From Thalassolituus maritimus (GTDB taxonomy: Bacteria > Pseudomonadota > Gammaproteobacteria > Pseudomonadales > Oceanobacteraceae): a stretch of 64,000 nt of DNA. Below are positions 44,119 through 54,515 of the stretch, piece after piece. The stretch lies in NCBI GenBank assembly GCA_913019975.1, contig CAJWBH010000003.1, forward strand, positions 158,662 to 222,661, read 5' to 3'. The number at the start of each line of letters is the position of its first letter. Position 1 is the stretch's first letter. A model generated the notes under the pieces. It was given only the letters and a program-made list of their open reading frames with translations, was not told the DNA's origin and did no database searches. The position numbers were made by a program, and so were the translations under genes.

Positions 44119-46914
44119 ATGAATAACTGGAGCATCCGCAATCGCATCCTTCTGATGGCACTCCTGCCCGGTGTCATGGTATCGCTGGTACTCGGGATGT
44201 TCTTTATCGTTGGTCGGACTTCCGACCTTAGTGACCTTCTCGAGGCGCGCGCCCTGGCCATGGGCAAACAACTGGCGCCCACCTGTGAGTACGGCGTTAT
44301 GACCGGAAACACGGGGATTCTTCAGAACATTGCTAACAATATGCTCGAAGAAAGGGACGTACGTGCCGTCAATATGTTTGACCAAGAGATGAACCTACTG
44401 GCTCACTCGGGGCCACGTATGATAACTGACCGGATAAGTGCCACAGAGCTGAAGGAAAATCAGCTACAGCTTGCCAGAACAACAGGCTCTGTCAGGGTAA
44501 AAGCTCCCATATTTGCCCAGAATCTGGTGATCTCAGATCAGCTCACAGAGCAATTTTATGCTCAGGCTCAGGATACCGAATTGCGCCTTCTGGGCTGGGC
44601 AGAAATAGAACTGTCGAACAGCAATACCCGGTTGATGCAATACCAGCTCCTTGCATCCTCGTTTTCAATTATCGCGGTTGTTCTGCTGTTAGGATCGTTT
44701 TTCGCCATACGGATCAGCCGTAATATCTCAGGCCCGGTACAGGACATCCTGAACGCCCTGAACGAAATTCGAGGCGGTAAACTCGATACCCGAATTCACG
44801 TTAACTCTACCGGTGAACTGCAGGATCTCGCCGCAGGCGTCAATGCGATGGCTGCCGCCATTCAGCGAGCCAATATTGAGCACCAACACTCGATGGAGCA
44901 GTCTGCACGCGAAAGTCAGGAAACCATTGATGAGCTGGAAATCCGCAACCACGAATTGATGATTGAGCACCGCAATGCGCTTGAATCAAGCCGCACAAAA
45001 TCCGAGTTTCTGGCCAACGTATCCCATGAAATCAGAACGCCACTTAACGGCATCATTGGCTTCTCCGACCTGCTTGCCCGAACTCAGGTAAATGAGCGCC
45101 AGGGCGAGTACGTTGATACGATTCGTCGATCCTCAGAAGACCTGCTCAACATCATTAACGATATTCTCGACCTCTCCAAAATTGATGCCGGAAAATTGAT
45201 TCTGGAGGCAGAAAACTTCGACCTCCGCGATCTTGTAGAAGAGGTACTTCAGGTTCTAACACCGAATGCTTATTCGAAAGGCATTGAGGTTTACCAGTAT
45301 ATTTCGCCAGATATGCCTGACCTGATCGTTTCTGACCGGTTACGTCTCAAGCAGGTACTCACCAACCTTTGCAGTAACGCCGTGAAATTTACTCACGAAG
45401 GCGGCGTGTCGATCAGTGTCGTTCCGATTCAACAGAAAAACGGTCATATCAGTATCCAGTTCGATGTTGCAGATACAGGTATTGGTATCAGCTCAGAACA
45501 ACAGGCGCGCCTGTTTCAGGCATTTTCTCAGGCGGACCCTGGCATTGCCCGTCAGTATGGCGGAACAGGTCTTGGGCTGATTATCTCACGCGCTCTGGTC
45601 GAAGCTATGGGCGGCGATATACGGGTACACAGTGACGAAGGTGCAGGCTCGACCTTCTCATTTACTATCGAAGCCGAAATTGATGAAGAAAATGCCCAAC
45701 TTCCTCAATCGCTGGCCGATTGCAAAATTGCCCTGATCAACCCGAACGGCGCACCATCACGAGATACGATTGAGCTGCTGGAAAAACGCGGTGCAACCCT
45801 GAAGGAATATCATAGTCCTGCCGAAGTTCCTGTTACCTGTGGTGAAAAAAAGACGGATGTCGCGATCATTTTTTGCGATCGCCATATGATCAGCCAGGGA
45901 GGAATGGACGAGTGGTTGACAATTTGTTCCGGTAAGGGGATTCCCGTTCTGAATATCAGCAGGAACGCTCTGCCTGAACGTATGCGCGCCACAGTAACGA
46001 CACCTCTGCTCACTGCACCCTACACCCAGACACAACTGGTCAGACAGGTGTTGCAGTTATGCGGGCATAATGTCGAGCCACTGGCGGCGCCCGATACACC
46101 AGCACCTCAAGAAGTTCCGACAGTGCTGGCCGTCGATGACAACGAAGCAAACCTCAAACTAGCAGTGACACTACTGAATGAGCTCGGCGTAAATACTCTT
46201 CAGGCACCCTCCGGTTTTGATGCGGTAGCCATGGCAACCCGTGACTGTCCGGATTTGATTCTGATGGACATTCAGATGCCAGGGATGTCAGGCAATGAAG
46301 CAACCGCCCGCATCCGGAAGCTGCCGGGTAAACGCAATCTACCTATCGTTGCGCTCACCGCCCACGCGATGTCCGACGAACGTCAGGCATTAATTGCGAA
46401 CGGCTTCAGCGATTACCAGACGAAACCAGTATCCATGGAACAACTGGCACGGATTATTGAGCGCTGGACCGGTTTTAAAGCAGACAGCGAAGAGAGCCCG
46501 CCACTTCGACATGAAGCTCCGGCAGCAACCGGCATTTTCAATACAGAACTGGCCTTGCATCAGGCTAACGGAAACCCCGGATTAGCAACCGATATGTTCA
46601 GTATGCTGATCGATATGCTGCGTAAAGAAAAAGACGTGATTCTGGAGCTATGGGAAGAAGAAAAAATGCCCGAGCTTCTGGAGGCAACTCACAAGCTACA
46701 CGGTGCAGCACGCTACTGTGGCGTCCCCGCATTGAGATCAGCACTGGAAGCATTTGAAACCTGTCTGAAAGAACAGAACTCTGAAGCGTATCCAGAACTT
46801 CTCAGGGTGCTGATGACCGAAACGGAACGCTTATTAAAATGGGCCGGAGACAATGACTGGCAAGCTCAGTTTGAAGATGCGTCTGGTACCAAAGCCAATA
46901 CTGAAAATGCCTGA
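44119..46914 (+). CDS. barA: BarA/GacS-type hybrid sensor histidine kinase
   Basis: Membrane sensor kinase of the Gac/Bar pathway, which with its response regulator (not in this window) controls CsrA/RsmA-sequestering small RNAs. The 931 residues comprise TM1 (about 10-32), a periplasmic sensor, TM2 (about 176-198), HAMP, a coiled coil, HisKA with the phospho-His in [12 protein letters not shown] (about 303) and HATPase with [21 protein letters not shown] and GGTGLGLI. A receiver-like segment lacking a clear phospho-Asp (about 530-650) precedes a true receiver with [13 protein letters not shown] and [10 protein letters not shown] (Asp near 717), then an Hpt domain with [12 protein letters not shown] (His near 860). 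The 3' end overlaps convergent acpS by 49 bp. Confidence 0.95.
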   Translation: MNNWSIRNRILLMALLPGVMVSLVLGMFFIVGRTSDLSDLLEARALAMGKQLAPTCEYGVMTGNTGILQNIANNMLEERDVRAVNMFDQEMNLLAHSGPRMITDRISATELKENQLQLARTTGSVRVKAPIFAQNLVISDQLTEQFYAQAQDTELRLLGWAEIELSNSNTRLMQYQLLASSFSIIAVVLLLGSFFAIRISRNISGPVQDILNALNEIRGGKLDTRIHVNSTGELQDLAAGVNAMAAAIQRANIEHQHSMEQSARESQETIDELEIRNHELMIEHRNALESSRTKSEFLANVSHEIRTPLNGIIGFSDLLARTQVNERQGEYVDTIRRSSEDLLNIINDILDLSKIDAGKLILEAENFDLRDLVEEVLQVLTPNAYSKGIEVYQYISPDMPDLIVSDRLRLKQVLTNLCSNAVKFTHEGGVSISVVPIQQKNGHISIQFDVADTGIGISSEQQARLFQAFSQADPGIARQYGGTGLGLIISRALVEAMGGDIRVHSDEGAGSTFSFTIEAEIDEENAQLPQSLADCKIALINPNGAPSRDTIELLEKRGATLKEYHSPAEVPVTCGEKKTDVAIIFCDRHMISQGGMDEWLTICSGKGIPVLNISRNALPERMRATVTTPLLTAPYTQTQLVRQVLQLCGHNVEPLAAPDTPAPQEVPTVLAVDDNEANLKLAVTLLNELGVNTLQAPSGFDAVAMATRDCPDLILMDIQMPGMSGNEATARIRKLPGKRNLPIVALTAHAMSDERQALIANGFSDYQTKPVSMEQLARIIERWTGFKADSEESPPLRHEAPAATGIFNTELALHQANGNPGLATDMFSMLIDMLRKEKDVILELWEEEKMPELLEATHKLHGAARYCGVPALRSALEAFETCLKEQNSEAYPELLRVLMTETERLLKWAGDNDWQAQFEDASGTKANTENA

Positions 46915-47336
46915 ACCCAGCCATCGTCGTCACTCAGACTCAATAATAATTGGGCCCGTTCGTCGACTGATCGCATAATCTCTTCAGCACGACCGCTGAC
47001 GTGTACCAGTGGTTTGCCAGCGCGATCACGCTGAATAGAAAAATCCTGAAAACTGACACCAGAGGCAATACCCGTTCCCAATGCCTTGGCCAATGCTTCC
47101 TTTGCAGAGAACGCTTTAGCCAGATAATTTATGGGATCAGGATGTTCTGAAAATACCTGCTGTTCGGCAGGCGTCAATAACCGTTTTACAAGCCGCTCGG
47201 AGTGTCGTTCATAGGCCTCTTTAATTCGGCCCACAGCGAGTAAATCAGTACCTACGCCAGCGGCTGTAAGCAGAGTTTCTCCCCCTGCTACAGAAAATCC
47301 GGGCGCAGTACAACCGGGTACAGGGCGATCAACCAC
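46866..47336 (-). CDS. acpS: Holo-[acyl-carrier-protein] synthase AcpS
   Basis: Transfers 4'-phosphopantetheine from CoA to acyl carrier protein. The core has GVGTDLLAVGRI (metal Asp) and LAKAFSAKEALAKALGTGI (metal Glu and active site). The GTG start at 47336 directly follows the pdxJ stop and gives 156 residues, about 25 more than usual. The extension MVDRPVPGCTAPGFSVAGGE does not look like the family. A CTG at 47273 preceded by GGGGGAG with 5-nt spacing would give the normal length. I list the longer frame because GTG is a standard start. The last 49 bp are antisense to the barA end. Confidence 0.9.
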   Translation of the reverse strand: MVDRPVPGCTAPGFSVAGGETLLTAAGVGTDLLAVGRIKEAYERHSERLVKRLLTPAEQQVFSEHPDPINYLAKAFSAKEALAKALGTGIASGVSFQDFSIQRDRAGKPLVHVSGRAEEIMRSVDERAQLLLSLSDDDGWVQAFSVLALVPDASSN

Positions 47337-48074
47337 TCAGGCACGCGCCTCAACGAGCAGTTGCTTCATGTCGCGCACCGCACCTTCCAGACCGCTGAAA
47401 AGCGCCTGAGCGATGATCGCGTGGCCAATATTCAGCTCATTCATCTGCGGGATCTGCGCGATGGCTTCGACATTGTGATAATGCAATCCATGCCCGGCAT
47501 TAACGATCAGCCCTTTACCTGCAGCGTACGCCGCTGCATCGCGGATACGTTCAAGCTCCCGGGCCTGCTCCGCAGGAGTCTCAGCATCAGCATAACCGCC
47601 GGTATGTAACTCGATCACCGGAGCACCGGTACGAACCGTCGCATCAATCTGTTCGTAATCAGCATCAATAAAGAGCGAAACTTCAGCCCCCACGGCGGCG
47701 AGGCGCGCGACCGCATCCTTGATCGTGTTTTCCTGGGCAAGAACGTCCAGCCCGCCCTCGGTGGTCAGTTCTTCCCGCTTCTCTGGCACCAGACAACAGG
47801 CTTCGGGCTTTACTTCTTCTGCCAGCTGAATCATGGCTTCAGTAACCGCCATCTCAAGATTCATCCGGGTCTGAAGCGTATCCGCGAGCATCCTGACATC
47901 ACGAACCTGAATATGACGGGCATCTTCTCGAGGATGAATCGTAATACCATCCGCGCCCGCCTGCTCAGCTATAAAAGCGGCCTGAACCGGGTCTGGGTAG
48001 CGGGTTCCCCGAGCCTGTCTGAGTGTCGCAACGTGATCGATATTAACGCCAAGCAAAACGCGTGTGTTGGTCAT
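47337..48074 (-). CDS. pdxJ: Pyridoxine 5'-phosphate synthase PdxJ
   Basis: Last step of de novo vitamin B6 synthesis: joins 1-deoxyxylulose-5-phosphate with 3-amino-2-oxopropyl phosphate. The 245-residue TIM barrel has [16 protein letters not shown] (8-23), [16 protein letters not shown] near 40, and the phosphate-binding [12 protein letters not shown] near 190. It lies between recO and acpS in the conserved cluster and supplies the cofactor for IscS and CysM. Its stop abuts the acpS GTG. Confidence 0.98.
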   Translation of the reverse strand: MTNTRVLLGVNIDHVATLRQARGTRYPDPVQAAFIAEQAGADGITIHPREDARHIQVRDVRMLADTLQTRMNLEMAVTEAMIQLAEEVKPEACCLVPEKREELTTEGGLDVLAQENTIKDAVARLAAVGAEVSLFIDADYEQIDATVRTGAPVIELHTGGYADAETPAEQARELERIRDAAAYAAGKGLIVNAGHGLHYHNVEAIAQIPQMNELNIGHAIIAQALFSGLEGAVRDMKQLLVEARA

Positions 48075-48088
48075 ATTTCTATCCTGTT

Positions 48089-48733
48089 TCAGGAACGATG
48101 TATTAATAATTCACGACTGATAAGCGGTCTGGAAACTGCGCAATCAATTGCAATACGCAATACCTGACGAGCGACGGCCAGAGCGCCCTGCTGACGGAAC
48201 TCACCCTCAGCAATGGCAAGCAGGATTTCACCATTCCAACCATCGGGGTCTTCAATCAGCCCCTCTCCGGCACGGAAAAGATAACGGGTTCCGGCGATGA
48301 CGGGAGCACCATGAGTCGTCTGCGTCCAGTGTATACCCTGTCCGCAATGACTGAGAAGACACTGTTCGAACATACGCAACCAGATGTCGATCCTCTCGTT
48401 GTTACTTAAATTCGAAAGTATGGTTGAGTATAAATCGAATAACTCATTGGAAGGGTCATTTAAAGGGAGAATGGTCGTCAGCAGCTCATCCATATAGAGA
48501 GCACAGACAAGTGCCTCACCGGACAACCCAAGCGCAGGATCTGCTTCGCAGGTCTTCAGTTTGGGAAGATCACCACTGGCAGGCCACTCACCACGGCATG
48601 GCTGGTGTATTTCCGGTAACTGCGCATCACGGCAAACGACCTTGACCAGCCCACTATGTCTCGTGAATAAGGTACAAAGCCAGTCCGAGCCGCCACCCAG
48701 TGGCTCACGTTTCAGTAGCCACCAGTGCTTCAT
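48089..48733 (-). CDS. recO: DNA repair protein RecO
   Basis: Mediator that loads RecA onto gaps with RecR. The 214-residue protein is somewhat shorter than E. coli RecO (242). It has the N-terminal OB-fold start ([33 protein letters not shown]), the helical middle with [19 protein letters not shown], and a C-terminal region without the zinc Cys found in some RecOs. Similarity is modest, so the call leans on position between era and pdxJ. Its ATG overlaps the era stop by 4 bases. Confidence 0.9.
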   Translation of the reverse strand: MKHWWLLKREPLGGGSDWLCTLFTRHSGLVKVVCRDAQLPEIHQPCRGEWPASGDLPKLKTCEADPALGLSGEALVCALYMDELLTTILPLNDPSNELFDLYSTILSNLSNNERIDIWLRMFEQCLLSHCGQGIHWTQTTHGAPVIAGTRYLFRAGEGLIEDPDGWNGEILLAIAEGEFRQQGALAVARQVLRIAIDCAVSRPLISRELLIHRS

Positions 48734-49626
48734 ATCTCCCGGTCGTCGTACCCCAGACTTCTCAGAGCCCTTTCATCGTCTGACCAGTTGGATTTCACTT
48801 TTACCCAGAGATTCAGCATGACCTTACAGTCAAACAGTGATTCCATATCTTTGCGTGCTTCGATGCCAATCTGTTTTATGCGGTAACCTGCATCACCAAT
48901 CACAATGCGCTTCTGCGACTGACGCTCGACCATGATCAGCGCACTGATTTCGATCAGCGTTCCTGTGTGCGCAAATTCTTCAATCTCGACCGTCATTTCG
49001 TACGGTAACTCATCCCCCAGTTGTCGCATGATTTTCTCGCGAACCAATTCGGCGGCAAGAAAACGTGAACTGCGGTCAGTAATCTGATCTTCAGGGTAAA
49101 AATATGGATTTTCAGGCAGATAGCTGCGAATAAGGTGTTCAATACGTTCGACGTTATGGCCTGTCTTCGCGCTCAGAGGAATGATCTGATCAAACGGGTG
49201 CCTGCCAGCAAGCTCTTCGAGGTAAGGAAGCAGCTCGTCTTTATCTCGTACAAAATCGATTTTATTCACGACCAGAATCACCGGCGCACGCTGCTGCTTA
49301 ATGGTCTGGAGCACCATTTCATCTTCATCAGTCCAGCGCATCCGATCGACAACCATCACCACCAGATCAACGTCTTTTACCGCCGTTGTGGCTGCGCGGT
49401 TCATATAGCGATTAATCGCCTTATCATGCGCTTTATGAATCCCGGGAGTATCAACAAAAACGATCTGACTATCTTCTTCTGTGAGAATGCCCAGAATCTG
49501 GTGACGAGTCGTTTGCGGCTTACGGGATGTAATAGAAAGCTTTTGGCCGAGAATCCGGTTCATCAGCGTAGATTTGCCAACATTCGGACGACCAACAATC
49601 GCCACAAAACCAGTGCGTGTACTCAT
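48730..49626 (-). CDS. era: GTPase Era
   Basis: Essential GTPase that binds the 3' end of 16S rRNA and assists 30S maturation. The 298 residues contain P-loop [14 protein letters not shown] (12-25), [18 protein letters not shown], and a C-terminal KH domain with [20 protein letters not shown] (about 232) and [20 protein letters not shown]. It overlaps rnc by 4 bases upstream and recO downstream, giving the rnc-era-recO translationally coupled order. Confidence 0.98.
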   Translation of the reverse strand: MSTRTGFVAIVGRPNVGKSTLMNRILGQKLSITSRKPQTTRHQILGILTEEDSQIVFVDTPGIHKAHDKAINRYMNRAATTAVKDVDLVVMVVDRMRWTDEDEMVLQTIKQQRAPVILVVNKIDFVRDKDELLPYLEELAGRHPFDQIIPLSAKTGHNVERIEHLIRSYLPENPYFYPEDQITDRSSRFLAAELVREKIMRQLGDELPYEMTVEIEEFAHTGTLIEISALIMVERQSQKRIVIGDAGYRIKQIGIEARKDMESLFDCKVMLNLWVKVKSNWSDDERALRSLGYDDREI

Positions 49627-50312
49627 GATGCTGACTCCTCAAGCCCAAGACGTTTCAGAAATACCTGAGCAGCAGCCTGCTCAGCAGCCCGGCGACTTGA
49701 GCCTTCTGCCGTGACAACATCTTCCTGCTGTGGAATGCGACAGCTGACCGTGAATACCTGTTCATTACCGGGCCCACCGACACTGACTACAGTGTACTTC
49801 GGCAAACTCAGACGGTTGGCCTGCTGATGCTCCTGAAGGCGGGTCTTAGGGTCTTTAATCGGGTCTTCGAGAGTCAGTGCATTCAGCCGCGACTCATACC
49901 ACGCCAGAATACGTTCTGATGCAGACGTCTGCCCTGAATCCAGATAAATAGCGCCAATAATTGCCTCCACTGCATCGGCCAGAATCGAATCACGGCGGTG
50001 CCCACCACTTTTCATTTCGCCAGAACCCAGAAGTAAAAATTCACCAAGGTCGAATTCTTTCGCGATCTCCGCCAGCGTGTCACCTTTTACCAGTCTCGCT
50101 CGCAGGCGGCTCAACTTGCCTTCTTTCGCATGAGGAAATTTACGGAACAGTGCTTCGGCAATAACAAAATTCAGGATGGAATCACCGAGGAATTCCAGAC
50201 GTTCGTTGTTGGTTCCCGACAGGCTTCTGTGGGTTAACGCTAAGTTAATCAGCGCCTCGTCACTGAAGGTATAGCCGAGGCGCTGAGAGAGTTTTAACAG
50301 GGGATTATTCAC
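49623..50312 (-). CDS. rnc: Ribonuclease III
   Basis: Double-strand-specific endoribonuclease that processes rRNA precursors and regulates mRNAs. The 229 residues show the family signature [20 protein letters not shown] (about 35-54) with the metal-binding Glu and Asp, a second acidic set in [18 protein letters not shown] (about 110), and a C-terminal dsRNA-binding domain (about 155-225). Its start overlaps the DUF4845 gene by 8 bases and its stop overlaps era by 4. Confidence 0.98.
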   Translation of the reverse strand: MNNPLLKLSQRLGYTFSDEALINLALTHRSLSGTNNERLEFLGDSILNFVIAEALFRKFPHAKEGKLSRLRARLVKGDTLAEIAKEFDLGEFLLLGSGEMKSGGHRRDSILADAVEAIIGAIYLDSGQTSASERILAWYESRLNALTLEDPIKDPKTRLQEHQQANRLSLPKYTVVSVGGPGNEQVFTVSCRIPQQEDVVTAEGSSRRAAEQAAAQVFLKRLGLEESAS

Positions 50313-50673
50313 TGGTGATAACTTTCTGGTGCTGGAAGGTAAGTACGAAATCGATATTCGCCAGGAAGTGGCCTCGGTTTTCGTAAGTCCAGTCGATGGT
50401 CAGAGTATTCCGGTCACGTTTAACGATCAGTTTGTCCGTCGTAACCTGAATATTATTATTACGGAGGCGTCGCTCAAGTTCATCTTTCACTGAGCGCTCA
50501 GAGCTGCGCGCGTTCACTTTGCCGCTCTCTTCCATATTGTCCAGAACGATACCGATTTCGGTATCATCAAAATAGATAGGAACGATGACCATCACGGCAC
50601 GCAGCAATACGATGCCAATCAGAATTAATAGCAGCGCAGTCGCTGTTGTCATACCGTGCTGGTTTCGTTTCAT
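50305..50673 (-). CDS. DUF4845 domain protein
   Basis: A 122-residue protein with a basic N-terminus (MKRNQHGMTT), one membrane helix (about 10-32) and a small extracytoplasmic domain. The N-terminus recalls a type IV pilin-like leader, but no clear cleavage site is visible. DUF4845 genes normally sit between lepB and rnc. Here the gene follows lepA with a 2-bp gap and lepB is absent. Its role is unknown. It overlaps the rnc start by 8 bases. Confidence 0.85.
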   Translation of the reverse strand: MKRNQHGMTTATALLLILIGIVLLRAVMVIVPIYFDDTEIGIVLDNMEESGKVNARSSERSVKDELERRLRNNNIQVTTDKLIVKRDRNTLTIDWTYENRGHFLANIDFVLTFQHQKVITSE

Positions 50674-50675
50674 AT

Positions 50676-52502
50676 TTAATCATCCACTTTGAGGACAGCA
50701 AGAAACGCCGATTGCGGAATCTCTACACTGCCGATCTGTTTCATCCGTTTTTTACCTTCTTTCTGCTTCTGCAGCAGTTTCTTCTTACGACTCACGTCAC
50801 CACCGTAACACTTGGCCGTCACGTTTTTTCTCAGTGCTTTTACAGTCGTACGTGCAACCACCTGGTTGCCTACAGCGGCCTGAATCGCTACGTCGAACAT
50901 CTGACGAGGGATCAGTTCTTTCATTTTCTCAGTCAGGAGGTTACCACGGCGACGCACGCTGTCTTTGTGCATAATCACTGCCAGTGCATCCACACGATCA
51001 CCGTTTACCAGAACGTCCAGACGAACCAGTGGTGCTTCCTGAAAACGCAGGAAACTGTAATCCAGAGAAGCAAAACCACGGCTCGCTGATTTAAGACGAT
51101 CAAAGAAATCCATGACCACTTCAGCCATAGGAATTTCGTAACGTAATGACACCTGACTCCCGGTGTACTGCATATCGACCTGTACGCCGCGCTTGTCGAC
51201 ACACAGAGAAATAACATTCCCCAGGTATTCCTGAGGCACAAGAATATTACACTCGGCGATCGGCTCACGCATTTCATCGATGGAGCCAATATCAGGTAGT
51301 TTCGATGGGTTATCCACATTGACGACGTCGCCCTTACGGGTAACGACTTCGTAGATTACCGTCGGCGCAGTAGTGATAAGGTCCAGATCGTACTCACGTT
51401 CGAGGCGCTCCTGAATAATTTCCATGTGCAGCATACCCAGGAAGCCACAGCGGAAACCGAAGCCCAGCGCATCAGAATTTTCAGGTTCAAAGAACAGCGA
51501 AGCGTCATTCAGTGAGAGCTTATCAAGCGCAACACGGAAGGCTTCGTAGTCGTCCGACGACACAGGGAATAGACCCGCATATACCTGCGGCTTAACCTTC
51601 TGGAAACCCGGAAGGGCATCAACGTCCGGGTTTTTGGTAGACACAATCGTGTCACCGACGGGCGCCCCATGAATATCTTTAATGCTGGCGCAGAGGTAAC
51701 CCACCTCACCGGTATTCAGCTCGGGGCGCTTGGTCATCTTCGGCGTAAAGTAACCTACATCATCAACAATATGGTCTTTACCGGTCGACTTCAGGCGAAT
51801 TTTGTCACCTTTCTTGATTGAGCCATTCTTGACACGGATAAGCGATACAACGCCCAGGTATGGGTCAAACCATGAGTCGATGATCAAAGCCTGCAGCGGT
51901 GCATCCGGATCCCCTTCGGGAGCAGGGATGTTGGCGACCAGGTCTTCGAGCACGTCTTCGACGTTAAGACCACTCTTAGCGGAACAACGCACTGCGTCGG
52001 TCGCATCTATGCCGATAATGTCTTCGATTTCCTGAGCCACGGCATCCGGGTCGGCCTGCGGGAGATCCATCTTGTTCAGTACCGGGCGGACTTCCAATCC
52101 CTGTTCAATCGCGGTGTAACAGTTGGCAACGGACTGAGCCTCAACACCCTGTGCTGCATCAACCACCAGAAGAGCACCTTCACAGGCAGACAGTGAGCGG
52201 CTCACTTCATAACTGAAGTCGACGTGTCCTGGGGTATCGATAAAGTTGAGCTGATACGTCTCACCGTTCCGTGCGGTGTAGTTCAGGGTGACGCTCTGTG
52301 CCTTAATAGTGATGCCACGTTCGCGCTCAATATCCATGGAGTCCAGAACCTGCTCCTGCATTTCGCGATCGGAGAGGCCGCCGCATACCTGAATAAAGCG
52401 GTCAGACAGAGTAGATTTGCCGTGGTCGATGTGGGCAATGATGGAGAAGTTGCGAATGTGGTCCAGCTGGCTCACAGAATAATCATCCGGTTGTGAATTC
52501 AA
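50676..52502 (-). CDS. lepA: Elongation factor 4 (LepA)
   Basis: Translational GTPase that binds ribosomes and affects initiation or back-translocation under stress. The 608 residues contain the G domain with [14 protein letters not shown] (about 22-35), [12 protein letters not shown], an EF-G-like beta barrel, and the LepA-specific C-terminal domain with [37 protein letters not shown] (described here only by its position, about 546-582). Length is standard. It is followed by DUF4845-rnc-era-recO with short gaps; the signal peptidase gene lepB usually found next is missing. Confidence 0.97.
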   Translation of the reverse strand: MNSQPDDYSVSQLDHIRNFSIIAHIDHGKSTLSDRFIQVCGGLSDREMQEQVLDSMDIERERGITIKAQSVTLNYTARNGETYQLNFIDTPGHVDFSYEVSRSLSACEGALLVVDAAQGVEAQSVANCYTAIEQGLEVRPVLNKMDLPQADPDAVAQEIEDIIGIDATDAVRCSAKSGLNVEDVLEDLVANIPAPEGDPDAPLQALIIDSWFDPYLGVVSLIRVKNGSIKKGDKIRLKSTGKDHIVDDVGYFTPKMTKRPELNTGEVGYLCASIKDIHGAPVGDTIVSTKNPDVDALPGFQKVKPQVYAGLFPVSSDDYEAFRVALDKLSLNDASLFFEPENSDALGFGFRCGFLGMLHMEIIQERLEREYDLDLITTAPTVIYEVVTRKGDVVNVDNPSKLPDIGSIDEMREPIAECNILVPQEYLGNVISLCVDKRGVQVDMQYTGSQVSLRYEIPMAEVVMDFFDRLKSASRGFASLDYSFLRFQEAPLVRLDVLVNGDRVDALAVIMHKDSVRRRGNLLTEKMKELIPRQMFDVAIQAAVGNQVVARTTVKALRKNVTAKCYGGDVSRKKKLLQKQKEGKKRMKQIGSVEIPQSAFLAVLKVDD

Positions 52503-52585
52503 TCGGATGATTTTACCTGAAGGACCGGGTTAAGGCTATGAATGACGGGGGCCTGTCAGCCCCTGCCCTGTCTATCATGCGCGGG

Positions 52586-53983
52586 TCAGTTCACCCGAAG
52601 CGGTATGAAGGAGGCCTGACCCCGGCGAACAATACGCATCGGCACGCTGCGATTGCTTGGCAGGTCTTTAACGACACGCTCAAAATCCGCCACCGAACTG
52701 ATGCGCTGACCATTGATCATGGTAATAACATCACCGCGGACCACGCCCGACATGGACGCCGGACCACGATTCACATCAGTGACGACAACGCCCTGCTCGT
52801 TACTCTTACCGGCAGGAATATCACTGACGACGAGCCCTAACCGGTTGCTCTTACGCTCTGCAGGTGGGGTATTCGATGACAATTGAATATCATCAGACTC
52901 CGGTAGCGCACCGATTTCAACATCAATGGTCTTTCTCTTTCCTGCTCGAACCACCGAGAGCTTCGCGGTATCACCGGCCCGTAAACGGCCGATAAGATGT
53001 GGCAGGTCTGACGAAAGCTGAACGTCCTTACCGTTCACCTTCACGATAATATCGCCACTGACCAGGCCCGAACTCTCGGCCGGACTACCGTCTACTACCT
53101 GAACGACGAGAGCACCAGCAGCACGATCAAGTCCGAACGATTCAGCCAGATCCTTATTGACCTCCTGAATGACCACACCGAGCCAACCACGACTGACCTT
53201 ACCTTTGCTCTTGAGCTGCTCTGCGACATCCATTGCAACATTAATCGGGATCGCAAATGACACCCCCATAAAGCCGCCCGAGCGCGTGTATATCTGGGAG
53301 TTAATGCCTACGACCTGCCCCTCAAGATTAAAGAGAGGACCACCAGAGTTCCCCGGATTAATGGCAACGTCAGTCTGAATAAAGGGCACGTAGTTTTCGT
53401 TGGGCAAGCTTCGCCCTTTGGCACTGACAATGCCGGCAGTCACAGAATAATCAAACCCAAAAGGTGAACCAATGGCGACAACCCATTCACCGACATCAAG
53501 CTTATCGGAATCACCAAGCTCTACCGTCGGCAGATCATCGGCATCTACTTTCAGCACAGCGAGATCAGAGCTTGGGTCAGCACCAATTAGTACGGCCTCA
53601 AGTTCTCGACGGTCATTCAGGCGTACGATGATTTCATCGGCACCCTGGACAACATGGTTGTTGGTGAGGATATAACCGTCATCAGAGACGATAAAGCCAG
53701 ACCCCAGGGAGTTGCTGTCACGGCGCGGCACAGGCCCCTGAGGGAACTGACGTCCGAAAAAATGCCTGAATATTTCTGGCATATCGTCTGGCATACCATA
53801 TTGCCCGGATAACGCACTTTTCTGTTGGGCATGTTGGACGGTGCTGATGTTTACCACCGCGGGCGAGGTCTCCTTCACCAGATCACGGAAATCCGGAAGG
53901 TCTGCATGTGCCGAAGTCCACGACACCGCTAAAAAGAAAGTCAGAAGGCTCAGCGAATGTTTAATCGCCAATGTCATTTTCAT
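52586..53983 (-). CDS. mucD: Periplasmic serine protease DegQ/MucD (DegP family)
   Basis: Secreted trypsin-like protease and chaperone that degrades misfolded envelope proteins and dampens the sigma-E response. The 465 residues have a signal peptide (1-27, ending SAHA), the protease domain with catalytic His in TNNHVV (about 108), Asp in SDLAVLKV (about 138) and Ser in NPGNSGGPL (about 212), then two PDZ domains (about 260-350 and 375-460). It is last gene of the rpoE-rseA-rseB-rseC-mucD run; the order matches algU-mucABCD of Pseudomonas. Confidence 0.97.
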   Translation of the reverse strand: MKMTLAIKHSLSLLTFFLAVSWTSAHADLPDFRDLVKETSPAVVNISTVQHAQQKSALSGQYGMPDDMPEIFRHFFGRQFPQGPVPRRDSNSLGSGFIVSDDGYILTNNHVVQGADEIIVRLNDRRELEAVLIGADPSSDLAVLKVDADDLPTVELGDSDKLDVGEWVVAIGSPFGFDYSVTAGIVSAKGRSLPNENYVPFIQTDVAINPGNSGGPLFNLEGQVVGINSQIYTRSGGFMGVSFAIPINVAMDVAEQLKSKGKVSRGWLGVVIQEVNKDLAESFGLDRAAGALVVQVVDGSPAESSGLVSGDIIVKVNGKDVQLSSDLPHLIGRLRAGDTAKLSVVRAGKRKTIDVEIGALPESDDIQLSSNTPPAERKSNRLGLVVSDIPAGKSNEQGVVVTDVNRGPASMSGVVRGDVITMINGQRISSVADFERVVKDLPSNRSVPMRIVRRGQASFIPLRVN

Positions 53984-53998
53984 CGAGGGCTATCTCCG

Positions 53999-54448
53999 CT
54001 ATTCAGAAACTCCGTTTATATTTATTGCGGTAGAGTGTGTTTTTTTCAATACGGTTGGCTGCCACTCAGATTGCATTTTCCTGCCAAGCTGGCGTGCGGC
54101 GAGCAACCCAAGGATCAGCCCCAACCCCCCGGCGAGAAGCGACTGCGACTCAGAACCACCCTGAAATCCGATAACGGCCCCCAGAATAAGTCCCAATAGT
54201 GGTAATCCGTACATAGCCAGAGCGCTGATGGCGAGAGACCCGGAGGGAAGCACAACCGTGACCTGATCTCCGACCTTGAAAGAGTCGTTCGTACGCACCC
54301 ACAAGCGAACAGGCTTGCCCATTTTACTGAGCGTATGCTGTCCGCATCCAGCGCGCGCACTGCACGCACCACAGGCGCTCTGCTGAACACCTTCTACCCA
54401 GATACCATCGTCACCTGTTCCGACGACCTGAACAACTTCCTGACTCAC
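53999..54448 (-). CDS. rseC: RseC/MucC family sigma-E regulatory protein
   Basis: A 149-residue inner-membrane protein. The cytosolic N-terminus carries a Cys-rich motif (CGACSARAGCG, about 26-36) and VRLWVRTNDSFKVGDQV. Two hydrophobic helices (about 72-90 and 95-118) follow. RseC/MucC modulates sigma-E signalling and, in other settings, Rsx/Rnf function through redox-active Cys. It lies between rseB and mucD with gaps of 67 and 15 bp. Confidence 0.93.
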   Translation of the reverse strand: MSQEVVQVVGTGDDGIWVEGVQQSACGACSARAGCGQHTLSKMGKPVRLWVRTNDSFKVGDQVTVVLPSGSLAISALAMYGLPLLGLILGAVIGFQGGSESQSLLAGGLGLILGLLAARQLGRKMQSEWQPTVLKKTHSTAININGVSE

Positions 54449-54515
54449 ATTTATGACCTTACTTTACAGCTTTCTACAATCGGGAGGACGCCGGACGAGG
54501 CCGCAGTCGCGTGTT

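Noticed and set aside
52545-52565. GGGGC/GCCCC hairpin between lepA and mucD
   Set aside because: Short stem without T-run; too weak to call a terminator for the mucD operon.
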